From positions 930,001 to 994,000 of the forward strand of contig NZ_CP141059.1 of NCBI RefSeq assembly GCF_034661235.1: a stretch of DNA of 64,000 nucleotides, read 5' to 3'. The DNA comes from Nocardioides bizhenqiangii. Its GTDB lineage: Bacteria; Actinomycetota; Actinomycetes; Propionibacteriales; Nocardioidaceae. The notes under the pieces are model-generated. The model was not told the DNA's origin and searched no databases. It saw only the letters and a program-made list of their open reading frames with translations. The translations under genes were made by a program, and so were the position numbers. Below, piece by piece: positions 40,525 to 48,926 of the stretch (its first letter is position 1; each line of letters opens with the position of its first letter).

Positions 40525-41244
40525 ATGAGCGTCCTCGTCGTCGAGCACGTGCCCTGGGAGCCGGCCGGCCGCATCCACATGCAGTGCCTCGCCGAGGGCC
40601 TCGACGTGCGCACGGTCAACGCGTTGCGAGGCGACCGGTTCGGCGAGGTGGAATCGCTCGCCGGCGTGGTGGTCATGGGTGGGCCGATGCGTGCCACCGA
40701 CTGGCGAAACCACCCGCGCCTGGAGGACGAGGTGGCGCTCCTACGGGATGCGGTCACGGCGGACGTTCCGTGTCTGGGGATCTGCCTCGGGCACCAGCTG
40801 CTCGCCCTCGCCTGCGGAGGCTCACTGGAGACCGCCCAGACGGCAGAGATCGGTGTCGCACCGGTCGAGGTCATGGCTGAGTCGGTCCTCGGGCGGGTCG
40901 GTGACCGCGTCGATGTACTCCACTGGCATGCGGACGTGGTGTCGTTGCCGTCGGGCGCCGACCTGCTGGCACGGTCCGACCAGTGCGAGAACCAGGCCTT
41001 TCGGCTGGGGTCTGCCGTAGGCCTTCAGTTCCACCTCGAGGTCGACCAGGCGTTGTTCGCCCGCTGGCTCAGCGTTCCCGAGATGGCGGCCGAGCTGCCC
41101 GCGGGGATCGACCACGAAGCCGCTCTGAGAGCTGCGGAGCCGACCATGGCCGAGCTCGCGCGGATGGTCTTCTCGGACTTCACCTCCCGAGCTTCCGCCC
41201 GGGCCGGTCAGCTGAGTCAGTCGGGACCCGCGAGCACCGACTGA
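40525..41244 (+). CDS. Class I glutamine amidotransferase / gamma-glutamyl hydrolase-like protein
   Basis: A 239-residue type I glutamine amidotransferase domain standing alone. The nucleophile is C87 in PCLGICLGHQLLALACGG, and the other triad members are H170 and E172 in GLQFHLEVD. Such stand-alone domains hydrolyse glutamine or gamma-glutamyl compounds, or serve as GuaA-like amidotransferases. It is the last gene of the importer/ligase operon (3-nt gap). An ammonia- or glutamyl-handling role would suit an amide pathway; this is inference. Its 3' end overlaps the convergent SRPBCC gene by 28 nt. Confidence 0.85.
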   Translation: MSVLVVEHVPWEPAGRIHMQCLAEGLDVRTVNALRGDRFGEVESLAGVVVMGGPMRATDWRNHPRLEDEVALLRDAVTADVPCLGICLGHQLLALACGGSLETAQTAEIGVAPVEVMAESVLGRVGDRVDVLHWHADVVSLPSGADLLARSDQCENQAFRLGSAVGLQFHLEVDQALFARWLSVPEMAAELPAGIDHEAALRAAEPTMAELARMVFSDFTSRASARAGQLSQSGPASTD

Positions 41245-41630
41245 AGGGCCCGCAGCTCACGGTCGACGCCTTCCATCTCCGCGAGGATCGCCTGCTCGGG
41301 GGTCCCCGCGGGAAAGACGATCGTGAAGGTCACGTGGGATCCGAGCCCGTCGGGAAGCACGCGGAGGAAGGCGCCCAGTCCCGAGTCGTCCGCAGAGACG
41401 AAGTCCACGACGCCGAGGCCGGGGGCCGTCCGGACGCGCACCATTCTCGAACCGGTGCCCTTCGACACCTGCCAGAGACCAGCCTGCTCAGTGACCGACT
41501 CGGCGAAGTCGGGCGCCCACTCCCGCAGGTTCCGTGGGTCGGCCAGGTAGTCCGTCACGGCCGACGGCGCGCTGGGGATGTGCGCCGCGCGGGTCGCCGA
41601 ACGTCGGGACGTGCGTGTCTGTCCGAACAT
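41217..41630 (-). CDS. SRPBCC-superfamily protein
   Basis: A 137-residue protein with the START-like helix-grip fold: PSAPSAVTDYLADPRNLREWAPDF at the start (the usual AP..VW..L.D...+..W pattern), then the gripping strands, and a long last helix EQAILAEMEGVDRELRALQSVL. These bind hydrophobic ligands such as polyketides or lipids, or act as co-chaperones or cyclases. ATG 41630 is set by TACGTT 6 nt upstream. A TetR-type operator almost identical to the one at paaZ/paaA overlaps its promoter, linking it to phenylacetate control. Confidence 0.78.
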   Translation of the reverse strand: MFGQTRTSRRSATRAAHIPSAPSAVTDYLADPRNLREWAPDFAESVTEQAGLWQVSKGTGSRMVRVRTAPGLGVVDFVSADDSGLGAFLRVLPDGLGSHVTFTIVFPAGTPEQAILAEMEGVDRELRALQSVLAGPD

Positions 41631-41636
41631 CCCATC

Positions 41637-41642
41637 AACGTA
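41637..41642 (-). promoter_or_regulatory. -10 box of a leaderless promoter (SRPBCC gene)
   Basis: Minus-strand TACGTT followed by 6 nt and ATG 41630. It abuts the TetR-type operator at 41642-41666, which would occupy the -10 to -35 spacer. Confidence 0.6.
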
Positions 41643-41666
41643 TTCCAGACCGCTCGGTCAGGAAAT
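41642..41666. promoter_or_regulatory. TetR-type operator in front of the SRPBCC gene (copy A)
   Basis: A 25-bp sequence centred on the palindrome GACCG-CT-CGGTC (41648-41659) and flanked by ATTCCA and AGGAAAT. It matches copy B at 48927-48951 at 22 of 25 positions, including the flanks outside the palindrome, so one repressor probably binds both. Confidence 0.7.
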
Positions 41667-41772
41667 GCGGTTGGCGTGCATTCCGGTAACGCCTGGGCGT
41701 GCCGAAAGCGCAGTTCCGGAGGGATGGCACGGACGCCTACGGTGGATCCACTCCCAGCACGAGAGGTTTCCC

Positions 41773-42393
41773 ATGAAGATCGCCGTCCTCGGCGCAACCG
41801 GTGGAGTCGGTCGCGAGGTCGTCAGCCAGGCACTCGACCAGGGCCATGACGTGGTCGCGGTCTCGAGGCACGCAGCGGAGGCGCTGGACCTCGAGCCCGG
41901 CGACCTTCTGCACAAGGTCTCAGCCGACGTCACAGAGCCTGCGGCAGTGGCCGAGGCGATCAGTGGTTGTGACGCGGTCATCGGGACGTTGGGCGTGTCC
42001 CGCGGCGAGGAGCCGGGCGTCCTCACGGCGGGGGCCCGCTCGCTGATCGCGGCGAACCCCAAGCGGGTCGTGTGGTTGGGGGCCTACGGCACCGGCGCCT
42101 CGGCCGAACGAGCGGGCGCCCTGACCCGCGCCGTCCTGAAGCTGGCGATGAAGGGCGAGCTGCCCGACAAGGAGGCCGCCGACAAGCAGGTGCTCGACGC
42201 GGGAGGCATCGTCCTGCACTCGGGACCCTTCAAGAACGGTGCGATGAGTCCCTCCCACCGCGCCGTCCCGCTGCAGGACGCACCGCACCGGCTCTTCCCG
42301 GCACGGGTGGCCCGGGCCAGCGTTGCCGCCTGCCTGCTGGAAGCCGCAGCCGCCCCCGCCACTGCCGGGGTGCTGGTCCCACTCGAGAGCTGA
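41773..42393 (+). CDS. NAD(P)H-binding atypical SDR
   Basis: A 206-residue Rossmann protein starting KIAVLGATGGVGREVVSQALDQGHDVVAVSR (GxxGxxG). It continues with ADVTEPAAVAEAISGCDAVIGTLG and the Trp-Leu-Gly-Ala-Tyr segment VVWLGAYGTGAS, as in the NAD(P)H-binding (PF13460-like) proteins related to biliverdin and flavin reductases. The classical SDR Ser-Tyr-Lys triad is not complete. The substrate is unknown. AGAGG lies about 8 nt upstream of the ATG, with a possible TACGGT -10 at 41738. Confidence 0.8.
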   Translation: MKIAVLGATGGVGREVVSQALDQGHDVVAVSRHAAEALDLEPGDLLHKVSADVTEPAAVAEAISGCDAVIGTLGVSRGEEPGVLTAGARSLIAANPKRVVWLGAYGTGASAERAGALTRAVLKLAMKGELPDKEAADKQVLDAGGIVLHSGPFKNGAMSPSHRAVPLQDAPHRLFPARVARASVAACLLEAAAAPATAGVLVPLES

Positions 42394-42426
42394 GGACGCC
42401 TGCCCGCGGATCGGCGGGTCGTGCGC

Positions 42427-42888
42427 TCAGCCGCGGCCGACCGGTGCGCCGCTGGGTTCCGGCTCCTCGAAGACCAGCAGGGTGCGGGTGCTGATCACAC
42501 CGTCCATGCCCTGGATCTCGTCGAGGACGAGACGGCGCAGGTCGGCGTTGTCGCGCGCCCGCACGAGCAGGACCACGTCGAACTCGCCACCGACCAACGC
42601 GATGTGGGTGATCCCCGGCAGCTCCCGCAGCTGCGCCGCGATCTGGCGCCACGACGCCTGCCGGACGTTGAGCGTGACGTACGCCGACGTACCCAGGCCG
42701 CTCAGCGCCGGATCGACCTCGGCACGGAAGCCACGGATCACTCCGGTCTCGCGGAGCCGCTCGACCCGGGCGTAGGCGTTCGCGCGCGAGATGTGAAGGG
42801 TCTCGGCCAGCGTCCGCATCGACATCCGGCCGTCGGTGGTGAGCGCGTCGAGGATCCGGTGGTCGGTGTCGTCGAGGGGGCTGGCCAT
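42427..42888 (-). CDS. Lrp/AsnC-family regulator divergent from bkdABC
   Basis: A 153-residue Lrp-type regulator. The N-terminal HTH is LDDTDHRILDALTTDGRMSMRTLAETLHISRANAYARVERL. The C-terminal RAM (ligand-sensing) domain contains AYVTLNVRQAS and THIALVGGEFDVVLLVRARD. Its position, divergent from the branched-chain oxoacid dehydrogenase genes across a 131-nt gap, matches BkdR-type regulators that respond to branched-chain amino acids. The ATG at 42888 starts just before the DNA-binding domain; the longer frame to 42972 is unlikely. Confidence 0.88.
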   Translation of the reverse strand: MASPLDDTDHRILDALTTDGRMSMRTLAETLHISRANAYARVERLRETGVIRGFRAEVDPALSGLGTSAYVTLNVRQASWRQIAAQLRELPGITHIALVGGEFDVVLLVRARDNADLRRLVLDEIQGMDGVISTRTLLVFEEPEPSGAPVGRG

Positions 42889-43019
42889 GTGTCTCGTCCT
42901 CGTGGGTCGGCGTGCGGTGCTTCTGGACGAACGGCACATCTTCGAGGCGTCCGTGTAGACATCTTCTCGCATTTCTGTCGCCAGTGGAATCCAGTTGGCA
43001 TCCGGAGGAGGCTGAGTCC

Positions 43020-44108
43020 ATGACAGGTGATCTGGACCTCATGCCATCGGACACGCCGGTCCAGCTGATCGACCCGTCCGGACGCGCGACCGGCCGCGAG
43101 GGCTTCGCCGTCCCTGGCGACGCGGCGTTGCTCCGGGCGTACGGCGCCCTGGTCGCCGCACGTCGGCTCAACGACCAGGCCTACGCGCTGGTGCGGCAGG
43201 GCCGGCTCGCGGTCTACCCGTCGTCCCACGGGCAGGAGGCCTGCCAGGTGGCCGCGGCGCAGGTGCTCGACGACGAGGACTGGCTCTTCCCGACCTACCG
43301 CGACACCGCCGCCATCGTCGCCCGCGGCGTCGACCCGGTCGAAGCACTCGTGCTCCTCAAGGGCGACTGGCACTCCGGCTACGACCCCTACGCGAAGAAG
43401 GTCGCGCCGCAGGCGACCCCGCTGGCCACCCAGCTGCCGCACGCGGTCGGGGTCGCCCATGCCGCCAGGCTGCGTGGTGAGTCGACGGTGGTGATGGCGC
43501 TCTGCGGCGACGGGGGGACGAGCGAGGGCGACTTCCACGAGGCGCTCAACTTCGCCGCCGTCTTCCGGGCACCCGTGGTCTTCTTCGTGCAGAACAACGA
43601 GTACGCCATCTCCGTCCCGCTCTCCCGGCAGACGGCCGCCCCGTCGATCGCTCACAAGGGCGTCGGGTACGGCGTCCCCGGCGAGCGCGTCGACGGCAAC
43701 GACGTCGCGGCGCTGCTGGCTGTCCTCGGCGACGCCGTCGCCCGCGCTCGGGCCGGCGAGGGCCCGCAGCTGGTCGAGGCGCACACCTACCGCATCCAGG
43801 CCCACACCAACGCCGACGACGCCACGCGCTACCGCCGGGACGAGGAGGTCGCCGCCTGGGCCGGCCGCGACCCGATCCTCCGGATGGGGGCCTACCTGCG
43901 CGAGCACGACCTGCTCACTGACGAGCAGGCGACGGCGTACGCCGAGGCCGCCGACGAGGTCGCCTCCCACACCCGCGACGGACTCAACACCGACGTCTCG
44001 CCGAGGCCCGACGACCTCTTCGACCACGTGTACGCCCGCCGCACCCCGCAGCTGAAGGAGCAGGCCGCCATGCTCGCCGACGAGCTGGCCAGGGAGGTCG
44101 CGCGATGA
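43020..44108 (+). CDS. bkdA: Branched-chain 2-oxoacid dehydrogenase E1 alpha
   Basis: A 362-residue thiamine-diphosphate-dependent E1 alpha subunit. The ThDP motif GDG...NN is clear (CGDGGTSEGDFHEALNFAAVFRAPVVFFVQNN), as is the phosphorylation-loop-like RIQAHTNADDATRYR. It decarboxylates branched-chain (or pyruvate-like) 2-oxoacids and passes the acyl group to E2. GGAGGAGG lies 9 nt before the ATG. It is followed by the beta and E2 subunits with 4-nt overlaps and no E3. An Lrp gene is divergent. Pyruvate dehydrogenase is the alternative, but the Lrp neighbour favours branched-chain substrates. Confidence 0.88.
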   Translation: MTGDLDLMPSDTPVQLIDPSGRATGREGFAVPGDAALLRAYGALVAARRLNDQAYALVRQGRLAVYPSSHGQEACQVAAAQVLDDEDWLFPTYRDTAAIVARGVDPVEALVLLKGDWHSGYDPYAKKVAPQATPLATQLPHAVGVAHAARLRGESTVVMALCGDGGTSEGDFHEALNFAAVFRAPVVFFVQNNEYAISVPLSRQTAAPSIAHKGVGYGVPGERVDGNDVAALLAVLGDAVARARAGEGPQLVEAHTYRIQAHTNADDATRYRRDEEVAAWAGRDPILRMGAYLREHDLLTDEQATAYAEAADEVASHTRDGLNTDVSPRPDDLFDHVYARRTPQLKEQAAMLADELAREVAR

Positions 44109-45091
44109 CGCACGAGAAACTCACGATGGCGCAGGCCCTCAACCGCGCACTGCGCGACGCTCTCGCCGAGGACCCCTCCGTCCTGGTCTTCGGGGAGGAC
44201 GTCGGACCGCTTGGCGGCGTGTTCCGGATCACCGACGGGCTGACGGCCGAGTTCGGCGACGACCGTTGCTTCGACACCCCCCTCGCCGAGTCCGGCATCG
44301 TCGGCATGGCGGTCGGCCTGGCGATGAACGGCATGCGGCCGGTCGTCGAGATGCAGTTCGATGCCTTCGCCTACCCCGCCTTCGAGCAGGTCGTCAGCCA
44401 CGTCGCCAAGCTCCGCAACCGCACCCGCGGCAAGGTCAGCGTGCCGATCGTGATCAGGGTGCCGTACGCCGGCGGCATCGGCGGCGTCGAGCACCACTGC
44501 GACTCCTCGGAGGCCTACTACGCCCACACCCCCGGTCTGCACGTGCTGGCGCCGGCGAACGCCGCCGACGCCTACGGCCTGCTGCGCGAGGCGATCGCCT
44601 CGCCCGATCCGGTCGTCTTCCTCGAGCCCAAGAAGCTCTACTGGGCAAAGGACGAGGTCGATCTCGCAGCCCCCGTCCCGGGCGTCGGCAAGGCGGCGGT
44701 GGTGCGCGAGGGCACGGACGCGACCCTGATCGCCTACGGCCCCTCGGTCCCCACCGCGCTGGACGCCGCCGAGGTCGCTGCCCAGGAGGGCCGCAGCCTC
44801 CAGGTCGTCGACGTCCGGTCGATCGTGCCGTTCGACGACGCGACGGTCTGCGACGCGGTCCGCTCGACCGGCCGCGCCGTCGTCGTGGCCGAGGCGGCCG
44901 GGTTCGCCAGCGTCTCGTCCGAGATCGTCGCCCGGGTCACCGAGCGGTGCTTCCACTCCCTCGCCGCTCCGGTCCGACGGGTCACCGGCTTCGACATCCC
45001 CTACCCACCGCCCAAGCTCGAGCACCTCCACCTGCCCAGCGTCGACCGGATCCTCGACGCCGTGGACGACCTGCAGTGGGAGCACTCATGA
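44105..45091 (+). CDS. bkdB: Branched-chain 2-oxoacid dehydrogenase E1 beta
   Basis: A 328-residue transketolase-like beta subunit. It has VLVFGEDVGPLGGVFRITDGL at the N-terminus, DTPLAESGIVGMAVGLAMNGMRPVVEMQF in the pyrimidine-binding domain, and the C-terminal transketolase domain with DVRSIVPFDDATVCDAV and GFDIPYPPPKLEHLHLP. It forms the alpha2-beta2 E1 with the preceding gene. Both junctions are ATGA overlaps, showing tight translational coupling. Confidence 0.9.
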   Translation: MTHEKLTMAQALNRALRDALAEDPSVLVFGEDVGPLGGVFRITDGLTAEFGDDRCFDTPLAESGIVGMAVGLAMNGMRPVVEMQFDAFAYPAFEQVVSHVAKLRNRTRGKVSVPIVIRVPYAGGIGGVEHHCDSSEAYYAHTPGLHVLAPANAADAYGLLREAIASPDPVVFLEPKKLYWAKDEVDLAAPVPGVGKAAVVREGTDATLIAYGPSVPTALDAAEVAAQEGRSLQVVDVRSIVPFDDATVCDAVRSTGRAVVVAEAAGFASVSSEIVARVTERCFHSLAAPVRRVTGFDIPYPPPKLEHLHLPSVDRILDAVDDLQWEHS

Positions 45092-46446
45092 CCACGTCGA
45101 CCGCGGGCGCCCAGGTGTTCAGGCTCCCCGACCTGGGGGAGGGGCTCACCGAGGCGGAGATCGTGCGCTGGCTCGTCGCCGTCGGCGACCAGGTCGCCGT
45201 CGACCAGGCGATCGTCGAGGTCGAGACCGCCAAGTCCCTCGTCGAGGTGCCGTCGCCGTACGCCGGCCGGGTGGCTACCCTGCACGGCGCCGAGGGCGCG
45301 ACCGTGCCCGTGGGCTCGCCGCTGATCACCGTCGACGCGGCCGACCCGACAGATCCCCCAGACCCCGTGGTCTCCACGGACGCTGCCACGACTCCCGCGG
45401 CCGAGGCGTACCGCGAGGAGGAGCGGGCCGGTTCGGGCAACGTGCTCATCGGCTACGGCACCGCCGAGGCCGGCGGCCGCGGTCGCAAGCGCAGGCCGCG
45501 ACCGGTCGCGTCTGCTCCCGTGAAGGTGGCGGCGGCGCCGTCTCCGCCACCCCCGTCCCCGGCAACGGGTCCGGGCAAGCCGCCGCTCGTCATCTCGCCC
45601 CTCGTACGACGCCTGGCCCGGGACGGAGGCGTAGACCTCGCCGACGTCACCCCCACCGGCGAGGGCGGCGTGATCACGCGCAGCGACGTCGTGCGCGCGC
45701 TGGCCGACCGCGAGAAGCCGAGTCCCGCCACGCCCGCGGCAACGCCGAGCGGCACCGGCGAACGCCGTACACCGCTCAACGGCTTCCGCAAGGCGGTGGC
45801 GGCGCAGCTGAGCCGCAGCCGCAGCGAGATCCCAGAGGCGACGGTCTGGGTCGACGTCGACGCCACGGCCCTGTGGGAGCTGCGGGAAGGCACCCGCACG
45901 GCCGCTGATCCCGGCCCCGGGCTGCTGGCCTACCTCGCCCGCTTCGTCGTCGCCGGCCTGAAGCAGTACCCGGTCCTCAACGCGCGCCTCGACGTCGAGC
46001 GGCAGGAGATCGTCGAGCACGACCACATCCACCTCGGCCTCGCCGTGCAGAGCGAACGCGGGCTCGTCGTGCCGGCGGTCCTGAACGCCGAGACGATGAC
46101 CACCGACCAGCTCGACGCCGCGATCCGCGCCCTCACCTCGCGTGCCCGGGAAGGACGGGCGACGGCCGAGGAGCTGGCCGCCGGGACCTTCACCCTCAAC
46201 AACTACGGCGGGTTCCGGGTCGACGGCAGCGCGGCGATCATCAACCATCCCCAGGTGGCGATCCTCGGGTTCGGGCGGATCCTCGACCGACCGTGGGTGG
46301 TCGACGGCGCGATCGTGCCCCGCAAGATCACCCAGATGTCGTTCGTTTTCGACCACCGAGTCTGCGACGGCGGGACGGCCGCCGGCTTCATGCGCGTCGT
46401 CGCCGACGCGATCGAGGACCCTGCCGCCGCGATCCGCGGCCTCTGA
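45088..46446 (+). CDS. bkdC: Dihydrolipoamide acyltransferase (E2) of the branched-chain complex
   Basis: A 452-residue E2. One N-terminal lipoyl domain carries K49 in VEVETAKSLVEV. A Pro/Ala-rich linker follows, then the peripheral-subunit-binding domain with VISPLVRRLARDGGVDLADVTPTGEGGVITRSDV. The catalytic acyltransferase core ends in the active-site motif DHRVCDGGTAAGF. One lipoyl domain is fewer than many pyruvate dehydrogenases have and supports a branched-chain role. No dihydrolipoamide dehydrogenase gene is present, so E3 must be shared from elsewhere. Confidence 0.92.
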   Translation: MTTSTAGAQVFRLPDLGEGLTEAEIVRWLVAVGDQVAVDQAIVEVETAKSLVEVPSPYAGRVATLHGAEGATVPVGSPLITVDAADPTDPPDPVVSTDAATTPAAEAYREEERAGSGNVLIGYGTAEAGGRGRKRRPRPVASAPVKVAAAPSPPPPSPATGPGKPPLVISPLVRRLARDGGVDLADVTPTGEGGVITRSDVVRALADREKPSPATPAATPSGTGERRTPLNGFRKAVAAQLSRSRSEIPEATVWVDVDATALWELREGTRTAADPGPGLLAYLARFVVAGLKQYPVLNARLDVERQEIVEHDHIHLGLAVQSERGLVVPAVLNAETMTTDQLDAAIRALTSRAREGRATAEELAAGTFTLNNYGGFRVDGSAAIINHPQVAILGFGRILDRPWVVDGAIVPRKITQMSFVFDHRVCDGGTAAGFMRVVADAIEDPAAAIRGL

Positions 46447-46463
46447 TCCACGAGGGGCAGCGC

Positions 46464-46787
46464 CTAGGCCGTCGGCGAATCACCCGCGAACACCGGCCGC
46501 ATGAAGGTCCGCTCGTAGCGGACCACGCACCCCGACTCGTCGCGGATGCGGTCGGCGGCGATGAACTCCGGGTGCTCGCCGAACAGGGCGCGGAACTCCT
46601 CGTACCGCGCCAGCGACGGGAAGGTGAAGAGCGCCAGCGCGCGGTCGCTCGCGCCCTCGGCGGGCAGGAAGTAACCGTGGTGCTGGCCGCCGTGCTCGTT
46701 GACCAGCCGGATCCACTCGGCGGCGAACCGCTCGAAGTCGGCCGTCTTGGCGGGATCGATCGTGTAGTCGATGACGCAGGTGATCAC
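46464..46787 (-). CDS. NIPSNAP-family protein
   Basis: A 107-residue ferredoxin-like-fold protein starting ITCVIDYTIDPAKTADFERFAAEWIRLVNEHGG and containing HHGYFLPAEGASDRALALFTFPSLARYEEFRA, the NIPSNAP pattern. The family has no settled function; bacterial members often sit near catabolic genes. The GTG start is set by TAGCGT 6 nt upstream, and that TAG is the stop codon of paaZ, so this gene has its own leaderless promoter at the end of paaZ. It converges with bkdC. Confidence 0.8.
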   Translation of the reverse strand: MITCVIDYTIDPAKTADFERFAAEWIRLVNEHGGQHHGYFLPAEGASDRALALFTFPSLARYEEFRALFGEHPEFIAADRIRDESGCVVRYERTFMRPVFAGDSPTA

Positions 46788-46793
46788 GGGCGC

Positions 46794-46799
46794 ACGCTA
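46794..46799 (-). promoter_or_regulatory. -10 box of a leaderless promoter (NIPSNAP gene), containing the paaZ stop codon
   Basis: Minus-strand TAGCGT followed by 6 nt and GTG 46787. Its first three bases are the TAG stop of paaZ, the same economy as at 1097-1102. Confidence 0.55.
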
Positions 46800-48860
46800 G
46801 TTGGTAGCGGCGTCCTCCTGCGGCCAGGTCTTCGCGACCAGCGTGAGCACGTCGTACGTCGCGACCGGCGCGTCGTCCTGGTTGGTGACCACGGCGTCCC
46901 AGCGGACCTCGCCGTAGTCGGCGGACGTGCGCGGGGTGACCTGCTTGACGGTGAGCGTCACGCGGATGGTGTCCTCGGCCTTCACCGGGGTCAGGAACCG
47001 CAGGTTGTCCACGCCGAAGTTGGCCAGCACCGGGCCGGGGTTCGGTTCGACGAACAGGCCGGCGGCGAGCGACACGACCAGGTAGCCGTGGGCGACGATG
47101 CCGCCGAACAGCGGGTTGGCGGCCGCGGCCTCGGGGTCGGTGTGGGCGTAGAACGTGTCGCCGGTGAACTCCGCGAAGTGGTCGATGTCGGCGAGGGTGA
47201 CCGTGCGTGAGTCCGACACGATGCTGTCGCCGATCCGCAGCTCGGCGAGGCTCTTGCGGAACGGGTGGCCCTCGTCGACCCGGCGCTCGGCACCCGTCGT
47301 CCAACGGCCGGTGATCGCGGTGAGCATGTCGGGCGACGCCTGGATCGCGGTGCGCTGCATGTGGTGGAGCACGCCGCGGATGCCGCCGAGCTCCTCACCG
47401 CCGCCCGCGCGACCGGGGCCGCCGTGGACGAGGTTGGGGAGCGGGCTGCCGTGGCCCCCTGCCTGCGCTGCCTCGGCCGCGTCGTCGCGGTCGAGCACCA
47501 GCACCCGGCCGTGCCACGGGGCGAGACCGAGGGTGACCTGGCGGGCGATGGCCGGGTCGTGGGTGACCAGCGATGCCACCAGGCTGCCCCTGCCGCGGGC
47601 GGCGAGGGCGACCGCCTCGTCGGTCGTGGAATACGTCAGGACCGTGGAGACCGGGCCGAAGGGCTCGACGTCGTGCGGCTCGGTGGCGCCGGGGTGTGCG
47701 CGCAGCAGCACGGGGGAGAGGAACGCGCCCTGCTCGGCGTCCGCGTCGACGACGTCGACCCGGTCGGGGTTGCCGTACACGATGTCGGCGCTGTTGCGCA
47801 GCGCCTCGATCGCCTTGCGCACCTCGTCCCTCTGGCTGCGGCTGGCCAGCGCGCCCATCCGCACCGACTCGTTCGCCGGGTTGCCGACGGCGATCTTGGC
47901 GAGCCGGTCGCTGATCGCGGTGACCACCGTGTCGGCCAACGCGTCGGGCACGATCGCCCGTCGAATGGCCGTGCACTTCTGCCCGGCCTTGACCGTCATC
48001 TCCGTGACGACGCCCTTGACGAAGAGATCGAGCTCGGGGTCCTCCGCGGTGACATCGATGCCGAGGATCGAGCAGTTGAGCGAGTCCGCCTCGACACCGA
48101 GCCGCACGCCCCGGTGGAGCACCGACCGGTGGTTGCGCAGGATGGCGGCGGTGTGCGCCGATCCGGTGAAGGCGACCGAGTCCTGCTCGTCGAGCTCGTC
48201 GAGCAGGGTGCCGGCGCTGCCCGCCACCAGCTGCAGGCTGCCGGCGGGCAGGATCTCGGACTCGATGATCCGGCGGACGACCGCCTCGGTGAGGTAGGCG
48301 GTCTGGCTGGCGGGCTTGACGATGCTGGGCAGGCCCGCGAGGAAGGCCGGTGCGAGCTTCTCCAACATGCCCCAGACCGGGAAGTTGAATGCGTTGATCT
48401 GGACCGCGACGCCGGTGCGCGAGGTGTAGACGTGCTGGCCGACGAACGCGCCGCCGCGGCCGAGGGGCTCGGTCACGCCGTCGAGCACGACCGTGTCGTT
48501 GGGCAGCTCACGGGTGCCCTTGCTCGAGTAGGAGAACAGGGTGCCGATGCCGCCGTCGATGTCGACCATCGAGTCGCGCTGCGTGGCACCGGTGCGGAGC
48601 GACAGCGCGTAGAACTCGTCCTTGAACCCACCGAGGTGCTTGGCCAGCGCCTTGAGCATGCCGGCCCGCTCATGGAAGGTCAGTCGGCGTACGGCGGGAC
48701 CGCCCACCTCGCGGGCGTGGGCGACCAGCGCGGCGAAGTCGAGGCCGCGGGTCGACACCCGGGCGACCTCTTCGCCGGTGACCGCGTCCAGGAGCGGTTC
48801 GCCCTCGTCCTGGGCGCGGAACCAGTGGCCCGCGACGTAGCTCTCCAGCAGTGCGCTCAC
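46797..48860 (-). CDS. paaZ: Oxepin-CoA hydrolase / 3-oxo-5,6-dehydrosuberyl-CoA semialdehyde dehydrogenase PaaZ
   Basis: A 687-residue fusion protein for ring opening in the phenylacetyl-CoA pathway. The N-terminal aldehyde dehydrogenase (to about residue 520) has the catalytic Cys C296 in KAGQKCTAIRR and the general base E257 in LGVEADSLNCSI. The C-terminal MaoC-type hydratase (from about 545) contains DIDHFAEFTGDTFYAHTDPEAAAANPLFGGIVAHGYLV, with the hot-dog Asp/His pair. GTG 48860 is the assigned start. It is divergent from paaA across a 117-nt region holding the TetR-type operator, so both are likely repressed together. Confidence 0.95.
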   Translation of the reverse strand: MSALLESYVAGHWFRAQDEGEPLLDAVTGEEVARVSTRGLDFAALVAHAREVGGPAVRRLTFHERAGMLKALAKHLGGFKDEFYALSLRTGATQRDSMVDIDGGIGTLFSYSSKGTRELPNDTVVLDGVTEPLGRGGAFVGQHVYTSRTGVAVQINAFNFPVWGMLEKLAPAFLAGLPSIVKPASQTAYLTEAVVRRIIESEILPAGSLQLVAGSAGTLLDELDEQDSVAFTGSAHTAAILRNHRSVLHRGVRLGVEADSLNCSILGIDVTAEDPELDLFVKGVVTEMTVKAGQKCTAIRRAIVPDALADTVVTAISDRLAKIAVGNPANESVRMGALASRSQRDEVRKAIEALRNSADIVYGNPDRVDVVDADAEQGAFLSPVLLRAHPGATEPHDVEPFGPVSTVLTYSTTDEAVALAARGRGSLVASLVTHDPAIARQVTLGLAPWHGRVLVLDRDDAAEAAQAGGHGSPLPNLVHGGPGRAGGGEELGGIRGVLHHMQRTAIQASPDMLTAITGRWTTGAERRVDEGHPFRKSLAELRIGDSIVSDSRTVTLADIDHFAEFTGDTFYAHTDPEAAAANPLFGGIVAHGYLVVSLAAGLFVEPNPGPVLANFGVDNLRFLTPVKAEDTIRVTLTVKQVTPRTSADYGEVRWDAVVTNQDDAPVATYDVLTLVAKTWPQEDAATN

Positions 48861-48926
48861 GGTTCGCAACCTTTCGATCCGGGTGGGGGCGCGCCGTTGC
48901 GCGACCCGGGATGCGTGTGTCACAGT

